Origin: JABFXC01 sp045804265
GTDB taxonomy: Bacteria; Gemmatimonadota; Gemmatimonadetes; Gemmatimonadales; Gemmatimonadaceae
Assembly: GCA_045804265.1 (NCBI GenBank)
Contig: JBJMNK010000014.1
Coordinates: 36,633-100,632 of the forward strand
Length of the DNA stretch: 64,000 bases
Direction: 5' to 3'
The translations under genes were made by a program, and so were the position numbers. This document shows positions 44,284-53,098 of the stretch, piece after piece. The notes beneath the pieces are model-generated. The model did not search any database. It was not told the DNA's origin and saw only the letters and a program-made list of their open reading frames with translations. Numbering within the stretch: the stretch's first letter is position 1; each line of letters begins with the position of its first letter.

Positions 44284-44661
44284 TCATTCGTCGTTCTCGG
44301 CGTGGCGCACGAGGGCGAGGATCGCCGACTGCGGCACCACCAGGTAGCGCTCGTTCTCGAAGGACATCTCGACCGACGCCTTGCGGAAGAACATCGCATA
44401 GTCGCCGACGCGCGCCTGCATGGGGACGAACCTCGTCTCGCGGCGGCTTGTTCCCATCCGCCACGGCTCGTCGGCGTGCTCGTTGAGGTCGGGCATCGGC
44501 AGCCCGGGCCCGGTCGCGACGATACGCCCGCCCTGCACCGCCTGCGACTCGAGCGCGGTCGCGGGAAGGATCAGCCCGACGTTCGACCGCTCTTCGCCCT
44601 CCTCGACCTTCACCAGGACGCGGTCGCCGACGACGATGAGCTTCTTGTTGTGGATCCTCAT
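44284..44661 (-). CDS. Divergent GroES/Cpn10-like co-chaperonin
   Basis: 125 residues, longer than the usual 95-100. The Cpn10 fold is recognisable: LIVVGDRVLVKVEEGEERSNVGLILPATA, GGRIVATGPG and RYLVVPQSAILALV. In place of the canonical mobile loop and roof there is a longer segment (NEHADEPWRMGTSRRETRFVPMQ). No GroEL gene is adjacent, so this is probably a second, specialised copy. It lies in a minus-strand run between a membrane protein and the bacilliredoxin gene. Confidence 0.8.
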   Translation of the reverse strand: MRIHNKKLIVVGDRVLVKVEEGEERSNVGLILPATALESQAVQGGRIVATGPGLPMPDLNEHADEPWRMGTSRRETRFVPMQARVGDYAMFFRKASVEMSFENERYLVVPQSAILALVRHAENDE

Positions 44662-44683
44662 CCTTCAAACATAACGCTCGCCA

Positions 44684-45250
44684 CTACTTCCCGGCTTCCT
44701 CGGCGGCGGTGCGCTCTGCGATGCGCTCTTCGTTCTCCTCATGGATCGCGGTCAGCGTATGGTCACGGTCCTCATGGCGGAGGAGGAGGACGCGGACGAG
44801 CTGGACGACGAGCGCGAGGATCAGGGTGAAGACGACGACCGGGATCGCCCGCCAGACGAGCAGGTCGCCCGCCATCGGCGGCCAGTCGGCGAACGTCGCG
44901 CGGCCGCTTCCCCACGGCTCACGATGCACCGCGGTGAGCGCCAGGCTCGCGAGCAGCTCGCCCGCGATCTCGAGCGCGACGAAGAGCGGCGCGCGCCAGA
45001 GCCAGTGCTTGATCGGGAAGTTCGCCAGGTGCGCGGTGCACATCCCGAACAGCAGCAGCGCCCCGAACGCCGACGTCAGCCCGAAGTACACCCAGCTGTT
45101 CGCACCATGCGTGAGCACGAGTGCGCGATACAGCCGCAGCACCACGCCGGTGATGAGCCCCATCTCGACGACCGAAAGCGTGAGCTTCCGGAACGCCGCA
45201 GGCTCCTCGACCGTCCAGGTGACGGTGTGTCGGGGGAAGTAGGTCGGCAT
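44684..45250 (-). CDS. Four-helix membrane protein of unknown function
   Basis: 188 residues with about four hydrophobic helices (LTLSVVEMGLITGVVLRLYRALVL, WVYFGLTSAFGALLLFGMCTAHLA, APLFVALEIAGELLASLALTAVH, AIPVVVFTLILALVVQLVRVLLL). A charged C-terminal tail follows (EDRDHTLTAIHEENEERIAERTAAEEAG). I do not recognise a family. It precedes the GroES-like gene by 22 bases, suggesting cotranscription. Confidence 0.72.
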   Translation of the reverse strand: MPTYFPRHTVTWTVEEPAAFRKLTLSVVEMGLITGVVLRLYRALVLTHGANSWVYFGLTSAFGALLLFGMCTAHLANFPIKHWLWRAPLFVALEIAGELLASLALTAVHREPWGSGRATFADWPPMAGDLLVWRAIPVVVFTLILALVVQLVRVLLLRHEDRDHTLTAIHEENEERIAERTAAEEAGK

Positions 45251-45289
45251 CAGTCAGAACATACGCGTGGCTGGGGCCGGCATCAACAC

Positions 45290-45485
45290 TACGATGAAGA
45301 GATGATCGAGGCCCCGATCGAGAGAGGAGAGAGAAGAGAACCAGCCAAACGGGACGGAACCAGCGGGGTGCTGGTAACCGCAATCGTTGTTTCGTCGCTC
45401 ATCTCTGCTCTCTTCATCGGAGTCTCGATCATCTCTTTATCGCCGTGTTGAACTCCGGCCGCACGGCCTCACTCGTCGCAGTACA
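45290..45485. repeat. Family F foldback element, copy 1
   Basis: GATGAAGAGATGATCGAGG at the left end faces CTCGATCATCTCTTTATCG at the right. The central part (CGCAATCGTTGTTTCGTCGC) and the outer GCCGTGCGGCC/GAGTTCAACACGGCG part match copy 2 at 58185-58385 in the opposite orientation. The layout is that of a non-coding MITE-like element. Confidence 0.65.
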
Positions 45486-45498
45486 CCGCACGGAGAGT

Positions 45499-46578
45499 TC
45501 ACCGCGAGATGCGCCCCGAGAGCCACACCAGAGATTGAGGGAGGTGCGCTCTCCAGTACTCCCAACTATGCCCCCCGCTCCACTCGTGATACTCGACACT
45601 TTCTCCGCGCGCCTTTGCGCCGGCGACGAACTCGCGGTTCTCGGGGAGGAAGGGGTCATCGACACCGCAGTCGATGAAGAGCGGAGGCAGCGGGCGCCCG
45701 CTGTCGATGGCGCGGTCGGCCATGCGCAGCGGCTCGCGCGCCCACCAGCCGAACATGTCCCGGCCGCCGAATGCGAGCGCCAGCGAGGGCCAGAGCCACT
45801 GCGGCCACCGCGCCTTCACCTCGTCGATGTCCTGCGCATCGCGTTGCGGGGCGGGGACGCTGTCGTGGGCAATGCCGCGCAGCGGCGCGAGGACTCCCGA
45901 ATGACTGGCGGCGGCCGAAAAGACGTCGGGATAGCCTAACGCGAGCGACACCGCGCCATAGCCGCCCATGCTCAGCCCCGCGATGCCGCGATGGGCGCGG
46001 TCGGCGATGGTGCGAAAGGTCGAGTCGATGTGAGCGACGACATCGCGGGCGATGTAGTCGTCGTACTTGGGCCACGGGACGCAGTAGTCGGCGGCGCTCT
46101 CCCTGCTTGGCGGATTGCGCGTGCACTCACTGAAATTTCCGAGCGCGTTCCACGTCGTGTACCAGCCATCGTCGCCATCAGGCATGACGACGATCATCTC
46201 CGGCATCCCGGTCGCGATCAGCGAGTCCATCGTCGCGCCGAGCCGCCCCTGGGTGCTCCAGTCCTTCTCACTCCCGCTCGCGCCGTGCAGGTAGTAGGCG
46301 ACCGGGTAGCGCTTCGCGCCGCTGCCGTACGACGGCGGGAGATAGACGCGCGCCTGCTTGGTGGTGCCGAGCATCTGCGACCAGAACCGGATGTCGACGA
46401 CCACGCTCCCCGGCTGGTCGGGAAGCCCGATCGGATGTGGTCCGGGCGCAGGCACCTGCGCGCGCGACATCGTCGCGGTGGCGGCGAGCGAGAACACCAC
46501 CGAGATCGCGAGCGAGCACGCGACCGCGAGCGACGATGCGCGGCGTTCGCGGAGTGGCGTGAAGGATTCGGTCGGCAC
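45499..46578 (-). CDS. Secreted esterase (esterase D / feruloyl-esterase-like)
   Basis: 359 residues from GTG 46578, with a signal region (SSLAVACSLAISVVFSLAATATMSRAQ). The alpha/beta hydrolase shows RYPVAYYLHGASGSEKDW, the nucleophile elbow GIAGLSMGGYGAVSLAL (Ser in G-L-S-M-G), the acid loop IDCGVDDPFLPENREF and the catalytic His in WSGGHSWEYWRAHL. It should hydrolyse an ester outside the cytoplasm; the substrate is unknown. A longer frame to 46863 overlaps the divergent M48 gene and is not used. Confidence 0.85.
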   Translation of the reverse strand: MPTESFTPLRERRASSLAVACSLAISVVFSLAATATMSRAQVPAPGPHPIGLPDQPGSVVVDIRFWSQMLGTTKQARVYLPPSYGSGAKRYPVAYYLHGASGSEKDWSTQGRLGATMDSLIATGMPEMIVVMPDGDDGWYTTWNALGNFSECTRNPPSRESAADYCVPWPKYDDYIARDVVAHIDSTFRTIADRAHRGIAGLSMGGYGAVSLALGYPDVFSAAASHSGVLAPLRGIAHDSVPAPQRDAQDIDEVKARWPQWLWPSLALAFGGRDMFGWWAREPLRMADRAIDSGRPLPPLFIDCGVDDPFLPENREFVAGAKARGESVEYHEWSGGHSWEYWRAHLPQSLVWLSGRISR

Positions 46579-46804
46579 GGCGGCAAACGTACCGGCGTGA
46601 CCGCGCGCACGACAGCCTCGGGCAGGAGCCTCGCGGGCCGGACGTGATGCAGCGCGTCGACGCACGATCGGATGGAGACGCCACGCCCGCCCGACAAGTT
46701 GCGGGCTCTGGCACATGCGTTGCCCTCCTCCTTCGCGACAGCGACGCGCGAACAGCACCGAGCCGGCGGCTCGCCGGCGCGCGCCGACAAACTCGGAGGC
46801 AATC

Positions 46805-47650
46805 GTGCGTCGAGGTGGAAGTCTCATCGCCGCCATCATCATGGCGATCATCGGAGCGATCACCTACTTCTCGTCCAGCTCGAAGAACGAGGTGACCGGT
46901 GACGTGCAGCACATCAGCATCGCGCCGGACCAGGAGGTCGCGCTCGGATTGCAGGCGTTCCCCGAGATGTCGCAGCAGTTCGGCGGCGAGATCACCAACC
47001 GGACCGTCGACGACTACGTCGAGGAGGTCGGGCAGCGCATCGTCGCGAAGAGCGACGCGGCGCAAGGCCCGTACAAGTACGACTTCCACGTCCTCGCCGA
47101 TCCGCAGACGATCAACGCCTTCGCGCTTCCCGGCGGACAGGTCTCGATCACGGTCGGCCTCCTTCGCCAGCTCCACAACGAAGCTGAACTCGCCGGAGTT
47201 CTCGGTCACGAGATCGGGCACGTCGTCGGGCGGCACGGCGCCGAGCAGCTGTCGAAGCAGCAGTTCGCGCAGACGCTCGTCGGCGCGGCGACGATCGCGT
47301 CGTACAACCCCGACCACCCGAGCTCCACGGCGCAGAACGCGGCGATCGCGGCGGCGATCAGCCAGCTGGTGAGCCTTCGCTTCAGCCGGAACGACGAGCT
47401 CGAGGCCGACGCGTTAGGCGTGCGGCTGATGGACGAGGCGGGCTACGACGTGAAGGGAATGCACGACCTGCTCGTCATCCTCGAGCAGCAGTCGCAGGGC
47501 GGGCGGACGCCGGAGTTCTTCAGCACGCACCCGGATCCGGGGAACCGCCTGCAGCGAGTGGATGCGCTCATCGCACAGGCGCCGCGAAAGGGGACGGATG
47601 TTGGGGCGGATCGGTTCCAGGCGAACGTGCTGCGGTTCGTCAGGCAGTGA
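46805..47650 (+). CDS. M48-family zinc metalloprotease
   Basis: 281 residues from GTG 46805, six bases after GGAGG. An N-terminal hydrophobic anchor (LIAAIIMAIIGAITYFSS) precedes the M48 domain, with HExxH in AELAGVLGHEIGHVVGRHGAEQL, the downstream glutamate zinc ligand in NDELEADALGVRLM and the family signature FFSTHPDPGNRLQRVDALI. It resembles BepA/LoiP-type periplasmic proteases that guard outer-membrane assembly. It overlaps the acetyltransferase gene by four bases. Confidence 0.92.
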   Translation: MRRGGSLIAAIIMAIIGAITYFSSSSKNEVTGDVQHISIAPDQEVALGLQAFPEMSQQFGGEITNRTVDDYVEEVGQRIVAKSDAAQGPYKYDFHVLADPQTINAFALPGGQVSITVGLLRQLHNEAELAGVLGHEIGHVVGRHGAEQLSKQQFAQTLVGAATIASYNPDHPSSTAQNAAIAAAISQLVSLRFSRNDELEADALGVRLMDEAGYDVKGMHDLLVILEQQSQGGRTPEFFSTHPDPGNRLQRVDALIAQAPRKGTDVGADRFQANVLRFVRQ

Positions 47651-48285
47651 GTCGGGAGAATGCCCCGAACGGCCCCTCCCCGGCCACGCGTCGCCCGATC
47701 ACCGGCGTGGCGCGTACGGGGTTCCTGAAGAACTTCATCACCCGGCCGAACATCGTGGTCGGTGACTACACGTACTACGACGACCCGCGCGGCCCCGAGC
47801 ACTTCGAGTCGAACGTCCTCTACCACTTCGACTTCGTCGGCGACCGGCTGGTCATCGGAAAGTTCTGCAGCATCGCCGCCGAGACCTGCTTCATCATGAA
47901 TGGCGGGAGTCATCCGACCGACTGGCTGACCACCTATCCCTTCCCGATCTTCGGCGAGGGATGGGAGGCGGCGATGCCCGAGCGCTGGCCAACGAAGGGC
48001 GACACCGTGGTCGGGAACGACGTCTGGTTCGGATACCGCGCGCTCATCATGCCGGGCGTGCACATCGGCAACGGCGCGATCGTGGCGACAGCGTCGGTCG
48101 TGACGAAGGATGTTCCACCCTACGCCATCGTCGGCGGCAACCCGGCGAAGATCCTCCGCTACCGCTTCGACCCGGGGACGATCGAGCGGCTGCAGGCGGT
48201 CGCCTGGTGGGACTGGCCGGCGGAGGAGATCACGCGCAACGTGCGCGCGCTGTGCGCCGGTGATGTCGACGCAATCGCGAACTGA
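47647..48285 (+). CDS. Xenobiotic/CatB-type hexapeptide acetyltransferase
   Basis: 212 residues from GTG 47647, overlapping the protease stop. The left-handed beta-helix (hexapeptide) repeats are visible (VIGKFCSIAAETCFIMNGG, VVGNDVWFGYRALIMPGVHIGNGAIVATASVVTKDVPPYAIVGGNPAKILRYRF). The N-terminal VGDYTYYDDP and the WLTTYPF loop are typical of the XAT/Vat/CatB group. It transfers acetyl from acetyl-CoA to a hydroxyl. Many chromosomal members are not resistance determinants, so no resistance is claimed. Confidence 0.9.
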   Translation: MSRENAPNGPSPATRRPITGVARTGFLKNFITRPNIVVGDYTYYDDPRGPEHFESNVLYHFDFVGDRLVIGKFCSIAAETCFIMNGGSHPTDWLTTYPFPIFGEGWEAAMPERWPTKGDTVVGNDVWFGYRALIMPGVHIGNGAIVATASVVTKDVPPYAIVGGNPAKILRYRFDPGTIERLQAVAWWDWPAEEITRNVRALCAGDVDAIAN

Positions 48286-48306
48286 AGCCGTCGGAAGAGC
48301 GGGAGC

Positions 48307-48729
48307 CTAACGCCTGACGGGTGCGAGCCGCTGCTCGGTGATCATCCCGACGACGGCGACTCCGCTCTGCCGGGCGATCCTCATCGCGTCCAGTACCACG
48401 CCATAGTCGACGTCCTTGTCGGCGCGGATGTAGAGGATCCGATCTCCGCTCATGTCGCCGTAGATCGATTGGAGCAATGCCGGCAGCTCGTCGTGAGCGA
48501 TCGACGCCTTGCCAAGATTCAACCGGCCCTGCGCATCGATCCCGAGGACATGGTCAGCCGGGTCCTCGGGGCGGCTCACCGACCACGCCGCAGCCGGCGG
48601 AACAGCGGCCGTCCCGGCGAGCAGCGCGGGGGCGACGACCATGAAGATCACGAGCAGTACGAGCATGACGTCGATCATCGGTGTGACATTCGGCGTCGCC
48701 TGCACTTCTGAGGCGGGAGCGGTATGCAT
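48307..48729 (-). CDS. exbD: ExbD/TolR-type biopolymer transport protein
   Basis: 140 residues: one N-terminal helix with the conserved NVTPMIDVMLVLLVIFMVVAP (the proton-site Asp after PMI) and a periplasmic domain (LYIRADKDVDYGVVLDAMRIARQSGV). ExbD/TolR works with an ExbB/TolQ motor protein to energise outer-membrane events. No exbB, tonB or tolB lies nearby, so it is an orphan here. The TAG stop lies in a CGTTAGGC motif that fills the gap to the convergent acetyltransferase. Confidence 0.9.
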   Translation of the reverse strand: MHTAPASEVQATPNVTPMIDVMLVLLVIFMVVAPALLAGTAAVPPAAAWSVSRPEDPADHVLGIDAQGRLNLGKASIAHDELPALLQSIYGDMSGDRILYIRADKDVDYGVVLDAMRIARQSGVAVVGMITEQRLAPVRR

Positions 48730-48881
48730 CGGAGACCTCGGGGTTGAGTCTCCCGCGATACTGGCACCGGCACATTATCGTCCGCTGACAATCACGTTAG
48801 CCGACGATGAAGTTCCGGTGACGGATTGCCGATGCCCGCGCGGCCGCTGCGCGACCGCGTTCCGTCGATGCCGGACCGTGC

Positions 48882-49559
48882 CTAACGCTTCAGGCACGGC
48901 GCCGCGGCGCCGGTCACCCAGATCGCGTCGATCGTCGCTGCGTCTGGGAGGACGGTGGCATCCTTCTCGACCGCAGCGGCCCCACCATGCAGCTCGCCCG
49001 GACTGACGTTCGTCTCGAACGAGACCCCGGGAATGCTGTCGGCGAAGGCGACGACGTTTCCCTCGCCCACCGACGCGCAGACGCGGCCGTGCGCGGCTCG
49101 CAGTGCACCGACCGTGCTCCCGACGTGAATTCCCTTCCCCGTCCGAAGCACCGAGTCGCGGACGATCACCCGCGTGATGCTGGTGTCGGCGCTGCCGGTC
49201 GAGAGCGCGATGACGTGGCCGCCGCCGACTGCGACGAAGTGCGAACGCTCGGTCATCCCCTCGCCTAACGTGATCGCGCTGTCGCGGATCTCGCAGGCGA
49301 CGGCGACGGCGCTGATCCGCGCTCCGATCAGCACCGGGCCGATGCCCTGGGTCGTGATCGGGCTCGGCGTCGTCGCGCACTGCTCCTTCGCCGCGGTTCG
49401 CGGTGGCGGCGGGGGGGCAAACTCGTGACCGGTCGGGTCGCGCTTCGAGTCGTGTCCGCTGAAGCAGGCAGCGGCTGCCGCTGCCAGTGCAGCCAGCGCG
49501 AAGATCGCAGTCGATGTACGGGGTGCGCGAGCGCTCTGAATCCGGTGCGACGTCATCAT
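48882..49559 (-). CDS. Lipoprotein of unknown function
   Basis: 225 residues with a lipoprotein-like signal (AIFALAALAAAAAACFSGHD, Cys about 32) and a Pro-rich linker (EFAPPPPPRTAAKEQ). The rest contains two or three strand-rich stretches (IGPVLIGARISAVAVACEIRDSAI, HFVAVGGGHVIALS) and a possible disulfide pair. No family is recognised. The TAG stop is in a CGTTAGGC motif. Four bases separate its start from the Rieske oxygenase stop. Confidence 0.7.
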   Translation of the reverse strand: MMTSHRIQSARAPRTSTAIFALAALAAAAAACFSGHDSKRDPTGHEFAPPPPPRTAAKEQCATTPSPITTQGIGPVLIGARISAVAVACEIRDSAITLGEGMTERSHFVAVGGGHVIALSTGSADTSITRVIVRDSVLRTGKGIHVGSTVGALRAAHGRVCASVGEGNVVAFADSIPGVSFETNVSPGELHGGAAAVEKDATVLPDAATIDAIWVTGAAAPCLKR

Positions 49560-49563
49560 CTCA

Positions 49564-50649
49564 TCAGGTCATGAACTCGTGCAGCAGCGAGTGGAAATGG
49601 TGAACGCCGTTCTCGCGCTTCACCGAATATCGCCCGCGGTCATAGACGCGCGAACGGAGATTCTTCTGCACGGCCTCGGTGATCTCGATGTCCTCGGCCT
49701 GGATCTCGTCGCTGAAGGCGACGAGCTTCGACCAGGCGGGGTCGGTCGCCGGGTCGGCCGGGGGCTCGAGCGCGAACCACTCGAAGATCACCTTGCAGCG
49801 ATCGTGGCCCATCGGCAATACGACGTTCGTCTGGACCTGCCCGAGATAGACGTTGAGCATCGTGTTCGGGAAGAGCCAGTAGTACTGCGCCTGGTCCTCC
49901 GGCGCGTTAGGCACGTACTGCCGCTGCGCAGCGAGGTGGGGCGGCACTGGGCGCAGCGGCGCGTGCTGCAGTGAGTAGTAGCGGTGCGGCTCGACGCGGT
50001 ACTGGTCGTAGTCGAGCTCCTTGTGCAGTCCGGGATGCACCACCGGCAGGTGGTAGCCCTCGAGGTAGTTGTCGACGTAGACCTTCCAGTTGCAGCCGAT
50101 CTCGTAATCCTTCGTCATCACCCAGCGCATGCGCTCGGGATGGAAGTGCGCCGCGCGCTCGGGGATGTCCTCGAGGAAGTCGGTGAGTGGCGGCGCCTTT
50201 GGATCGACGTTGACGAAGACGAGCGGTCCCCAGCTCGCGACCTGCACCGGCTGCAGGTGCATGTCCGCGAGCGCGAAGCGCTCGACGCCTTCCATCTCCG
50301 GAGCGCGGAGAAGGTTTCCCTGCAGGTCATACGTCCAGCCGTGATACTTGCACTGCAGCGTCTGGCGCTTGCCACACCCATACGCCACCGGCCCGGCGCG
50401 ATGGAGGCAGACGTTATGAAATCCGCGCAGCCTCTCGCCCTCCCGCAGCACCACCAGCGATTCACCCGCGACCTCGGTGGTGAAGAACTGCCCGCTCTCC
50501 GCCACCTGCTCCGTCCGCCCGACGAGCTGCCATGTCCGCGCGAAGATCTTCTCGCGCTCGAGCTCGAGGTACACGGGATCCGTGTACAGCCGCGCCGGAA
50601 TGGTCGACGCGTTCGCGATGTTCGGGTCGAAGGGGAAGTGGATGGGCAT
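49564..50649 (-). CDS. Rieske aromatic/choline-type oxygenase, alpha subunit
   Basis: 361 residues. The Rieske domain has CLHRAG and CKYHGWTYDLQGN (C-x-H, C-x2-H). The catalytic domain has the mononuclear iron site DNYLEGYHLPVVHPGL (Asn/Glu, two His) and a distal Asp in EIQAEDIEITE. This is the family of ring-hydroxylating dioxygenase and choline/carnitine-type monooxygenase alpha subunits. No beta subunit or reductase gene is adjacent, so the electron source and substrate are unknown. It starts at ATG 50649. Confidence 0.92.
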   Translation of the reverse strand: MPIHFPFDPNIANASTIPARLYTDPVYLELEREKIFARTWQLVGRTEQVAESGQFFTTEVAGESLVVLREGERLRGFHNVCLHRAGPVAYGCGKRQTLQCKYHGWTYDLQGNLLRAPEMEGVERFALADMHLQPVQVASWGPLVFVNVDPKAPPLTDFLEDIPERAAHFHPERMRWVMTKDYEIGCNWKVYVDNYLEGYHLPVVHPGLHKELDYDQYRVEPHRYYSLQHAPLRPVPPHLAAQRQYVPNAPEDQAQYYWLFPNTMLNVYLGQVQTNVVLPMGHDRCKVIFEWFALEPPADPATDPAWSKLVAFSDEIQAEDIEITEAVQKNLRSRVYDRGRYSVKRENGVHHFHSLLHEFMT

Positions 50650-50654
50650 GCTGG

Positions 50655-50739
50655 GAGGGGTCGGGGGTCAGGGGCCAGGGCTTGGCGCGTTAGGCACTCG
50701 GCACCTCAGGCAGTTGCCGACCCCTGACCCCTGACCCCT
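50655..50739. repeat. Family A foldback overlapping the 3' end of the permease gene
   Basis: GGGGTCGGGGGTCAGGGGCC faces GACCCCTGACCCCTGACCCC. The exact CGTTAGGC at 50688 is in the loop, and its complement supplies the TAA stop of the permease gene. Codons from the right arm give the permease tail KKGSGVRGRQ. Confidence 0.6.
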
Positions 50740-52096
50740 TCTTCAGTATCACGTACAGCGGCAGCCCCGCCGCCACCGCGAGCGTCCCCCAACCGATCAC
50801 TGTCCATCCCACGCCGTACATCGTGTAGAGCACGAAGAGGAAGGCGATCGCGGCGACGACACGGGCTCCTGCACGTCCGCCGCCGCCGTCCGCGGCGAGG
50901 GCGAATTCGGCGGCGGCGGCGAGGAGATGCGGAAGCAGTGTCGTCAGGACGGACAGCAGCACGATGAAGTCGAATACCGCGAGCAGCGAGTGCGAGAAGT
51001 AGAGGAGCAGCATGGCACTCGTCACCATCGCGCCGACCACCAGCCCGACGGCGGGCGTTCCGTACTTGGGATGGATCGCGGCGAGAGGACGGAAGAACAA
51101 TCCATCTTCCGCCGCGCTGAGGGGGATGCGTCCCGACATGAGAATCCACCCGTTCAGCGTCCCGAGCGCGGCGGCAACCGCCGCGAGGCCGACGAGCGTG
51201 CCGGCCCAGGGACCGAGCGCCTGCTCGGCGGCGAGGGCGATCGGGCGCGCCGAGCCGGCAACCACGCCGTTAGGCATCGACCCGGCGACGGCGAGCGCCG
51301 TGAGGAGGAAGACGAAAGTGCCGACCCAGTAGCCGATCATGGTACCGCGGCGGATCGTCCGTTCCGGCGCCTGCACTTCCTCGGCGGGGACGGTCGCCGA
51401 CTCGATGCCGGAGTAGGCCCAGACCACCAGCGATGCACCGACGGCGATCGAGCCGAAGCCGTTAGGCGCGAACGGGTGCAGGTTTGCGGCGTCGAAGTGG
51501 CTCAGCGCGGCGATCGCGACGAGCACGAGCGGGACGAGGTTGAGGAACATCACCGCCGTCTGCACCCGGCCGCTCTGGCGGACGCCGCGGATGTTGAGCC
51601 AGCAAAGCCCCCACACCAGCCCTAACGCGAGGGCGAAGCGGAGCGCGGCGCTCTCGGCGAGCATGGGCGAGAAGCCGACGATGTAGCCGACCGCGCCGGT
51701 CACGATCGCCCCGTTGCCGATCACCGCGCTCACCCAGTACGACCAGACCGTTATGAATCCCGTCAGGTCGCCGAAGGCGTGTCGCGCGTAGACGTAGGGC
51801 CCGCCCGTGCGGGGGAAGCGCGTCCCCAGTCGCGAGTAGACGAGTGCGACGAACAGGTAGCCGGCGGCGACGAACGCCCAGGCGACGATCCCGAACGGTC
51901 CGGTCGCCTTCGCCAGCGAGGCCGGGAGGGTGTAGACCGACGTCCCGACCATGTTGCCGACGACCAGCGCCACCGTCCCGATCAGCCCGAGGCCGCGAAT
52001 GAGTCGCGGCGCGGCGTCGCGAAGTGCGGCGGTGCGGTCGGTCACGACCGCGCCCGTCGGCTCGGCCGGCGCCGGCGTCACTGGTGTCGCGCTCAC
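50690..52096 (-). CDS. APC-family amino-acid permease
   Basis: 468 residues with about twelve helices. The start of the transport core is LGLIGTVALVVGNMVGTSVYTLPASLAKATGPFGIVAW (TM1 with the unwound Gly-rich site), then GTRFPRTGGPYVYARHAFGDLTGFITVWSYWVSAV and YSGIESATVPAEEVQAPERTIRRGTMIGY. These match amino-acid/polyamine antiporters of the APC superfamily. The substrate is unknown. The C-terminal residues KKGSGVRGRQLPEVPSA are repeat-derived. Confidence 0.9.
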   Translation of the reverse strand: MSATPVTPAPAEPTGAVVTDRTAALRDAAPRLIRGLGLIGTVALVVGNMVGTSVYTLPASLAKATGPFGIVAWAFVAAGYLFVALVYSRLGTRFPRTGGPYVYARHAFGDLTGFITVWSYWVSAVIGNGAIVTGAVGYIVGFSPMLAESAALRFALALGLVWGLCWLNIRGVRQSGRVQTAVMFLNLVPLVLVAIAALSHFDAANLHPFAPNGFGSIAVGASLVVWAYSGIESATVPAEEVQAPERTIRRGTMIGYWVGTFVFLLTALAVAGSMPNGVVAGSARPIALAAEQALGPWAGTLVGLAAVAAALGTLNGWILMSGRIPLSAAEDGLFFRPLAAIHPKYGTPAVGLVVGAMVTSAMLLLYFSHSLLAVFDFIVLLSVLTTLLPHLLAAAAEFALAADGGGGRAGARVVAAIAFLFVLYTMYGVGWTVIGWGTLAVAAGLPLYVILKKGSGVRGRQLPEVPSA

Positions 52097-52114
52097 TCGC
52101 GCACCGTTAGGCGG

Positions 52115-52930
52115 TCAACGGATCAGGTGGCCGATCCGCGACCAGCGGATATCCGTCAGCGGGCAGACCCCCGAGCCGCACTCGGGGTCGTACGAGTAGT
52201 ACACGAAGATCGGCTCACCGCGGACGTTGTTGCGCGGGACGAATCCCCAGTAGCGGCTGTCCTTCGAGTTGTAGCGGTTGTCGCCGAGCATCATGTAGTG
52301 CCCGGCGGGGATGAGGAGCGGCCCCCAGTCGTCGTGCACCGGCTGCGCCGGCGGAGCGCCGAATCGCGAGCCCCTCAGCTCGAACTTGTGCTGCCAGTCG
52401 AAGAGAGGGTCGATCGACGTGGGTGCGCCGGGCGGGGGTGGCTCGTGACTGCCATAGCCCTGGCGCTGCGGCATCCCGTTCACGTACACGAGTCCCTTGC
52501 GCATGAAGATCGTGTCGCCGGGCATCCCGATCAGTCGCTTCACCAGCGTCGGTGTCGGATCCTGCGGCTGGTCGATCTGGTACGGCGACTGGAAGACGAC
52601 GATGTCGCCGCGATGTGGATCGCGATAGGCGCGAATCGGCGTCCCGGGAATGCGCAGCCGGATCGGGGTGTTCGTGAACGGGATGTTCGGGCCGTAGATG
52701 AACTTGTTCACGAACAGCCAGTCGCCGACGAGAAGGCTCGGCACCATGCTCGGCGACGGAATGCGATACGCCTCGACGACGAAGGCGCGAATGGCGAGGA
52801 AGATCGCGATCAGCGCCGCGAGCGACTTGAAGGATTCCCACGCCCTGCCTGACGATGGGGCCTTGCCGCGCGCCTGCGCGACGGTGCCCTTCGACTTGGC
52901 GGGTGCGGAGCTGCGTTTGCGAGAAGCCAC
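52115..52930 (-). CDS. lepB: Signal peptidase I
   Basis: 271 residues from GTG 52930 (GTG 52981 also in frame). After a basic, Ala/Lys-rich cytoplasmic tail comes one helix (SLAALIAIFLAIRAFVVEAYRIPSPSMVPSLLVGD) with the nucleophile Ser in PSPSMVPSL. The general-base Lys is in LVKRLIGMPGDTIFM, and the conserved box E is YMMLGDNRYNSKDSRYWGFVP. It removes signal peptides of exported proteins. It lies 18 bases upstream of the permease gene, which reads in the same direction; a CGTTAGGC motif occupies that gap. Confidence 0.93.
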   Translation of the reverse strand: MASRKRSSAPAKSKGTVAQARGKAPSSGRAWESFKSLAALIAIFLAIRAFVVEAYRIPSPSMVPSLLVGDWLFVNKFIYGPNIPFTNTPIRLRIPGTPIRAYRDPHRGDIVVFQSPYQIDQPQDPTPTLVKRLIGMPGDTIFMRKGLVYVNGMPQRQGYGSHEPPPPGAPTSIDPLFDWQHKFELRGSRFGAPPAQPVHDDWGPLLIPAGHYMMLGDNRYNSKDSRYWGFVPRNNVRGEPIFVYYSYDPECGSGVCPLTDIRWSRIGHLIR

Positions 52931-53025
52931 GTGTGAAGAACGAGCGGGAACGAGGAGGCGGTCAGGTGATGCGCGGACCACGGCGTGGGCCGCGGGGAGG
53001 ACAGAGAACGATACACGGGGAACAA

Positions 53026-53058
53026 CGAAGGGGTGCGCCGGTTGGCCGCACCCCTTCG
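53026..53058. terminator. Perfect 12-bp hairpin downstream of the SWIB gene
   Basis: CGAAGGGGTGCG and CGCACCCCTTCG are complementary around a 9-base loop, 41 bases past the SWIB stop on the minus strand. It has no long U-tract but is a strong stem, probably the transcript end. Confidence 0.65.
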
Positions 53059-53098
53059 CTCGAGTCGCCCGAAAGCTTCCCTGGACCAGCCGACCAGC

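Noticed and set aside
47647..48285. Antibiotic-resistance acetyltransferase
   Set aside because: Only the broad XAT/hexapeptide family is visible; chromosomal members have varied roles and the context is a protease operon.
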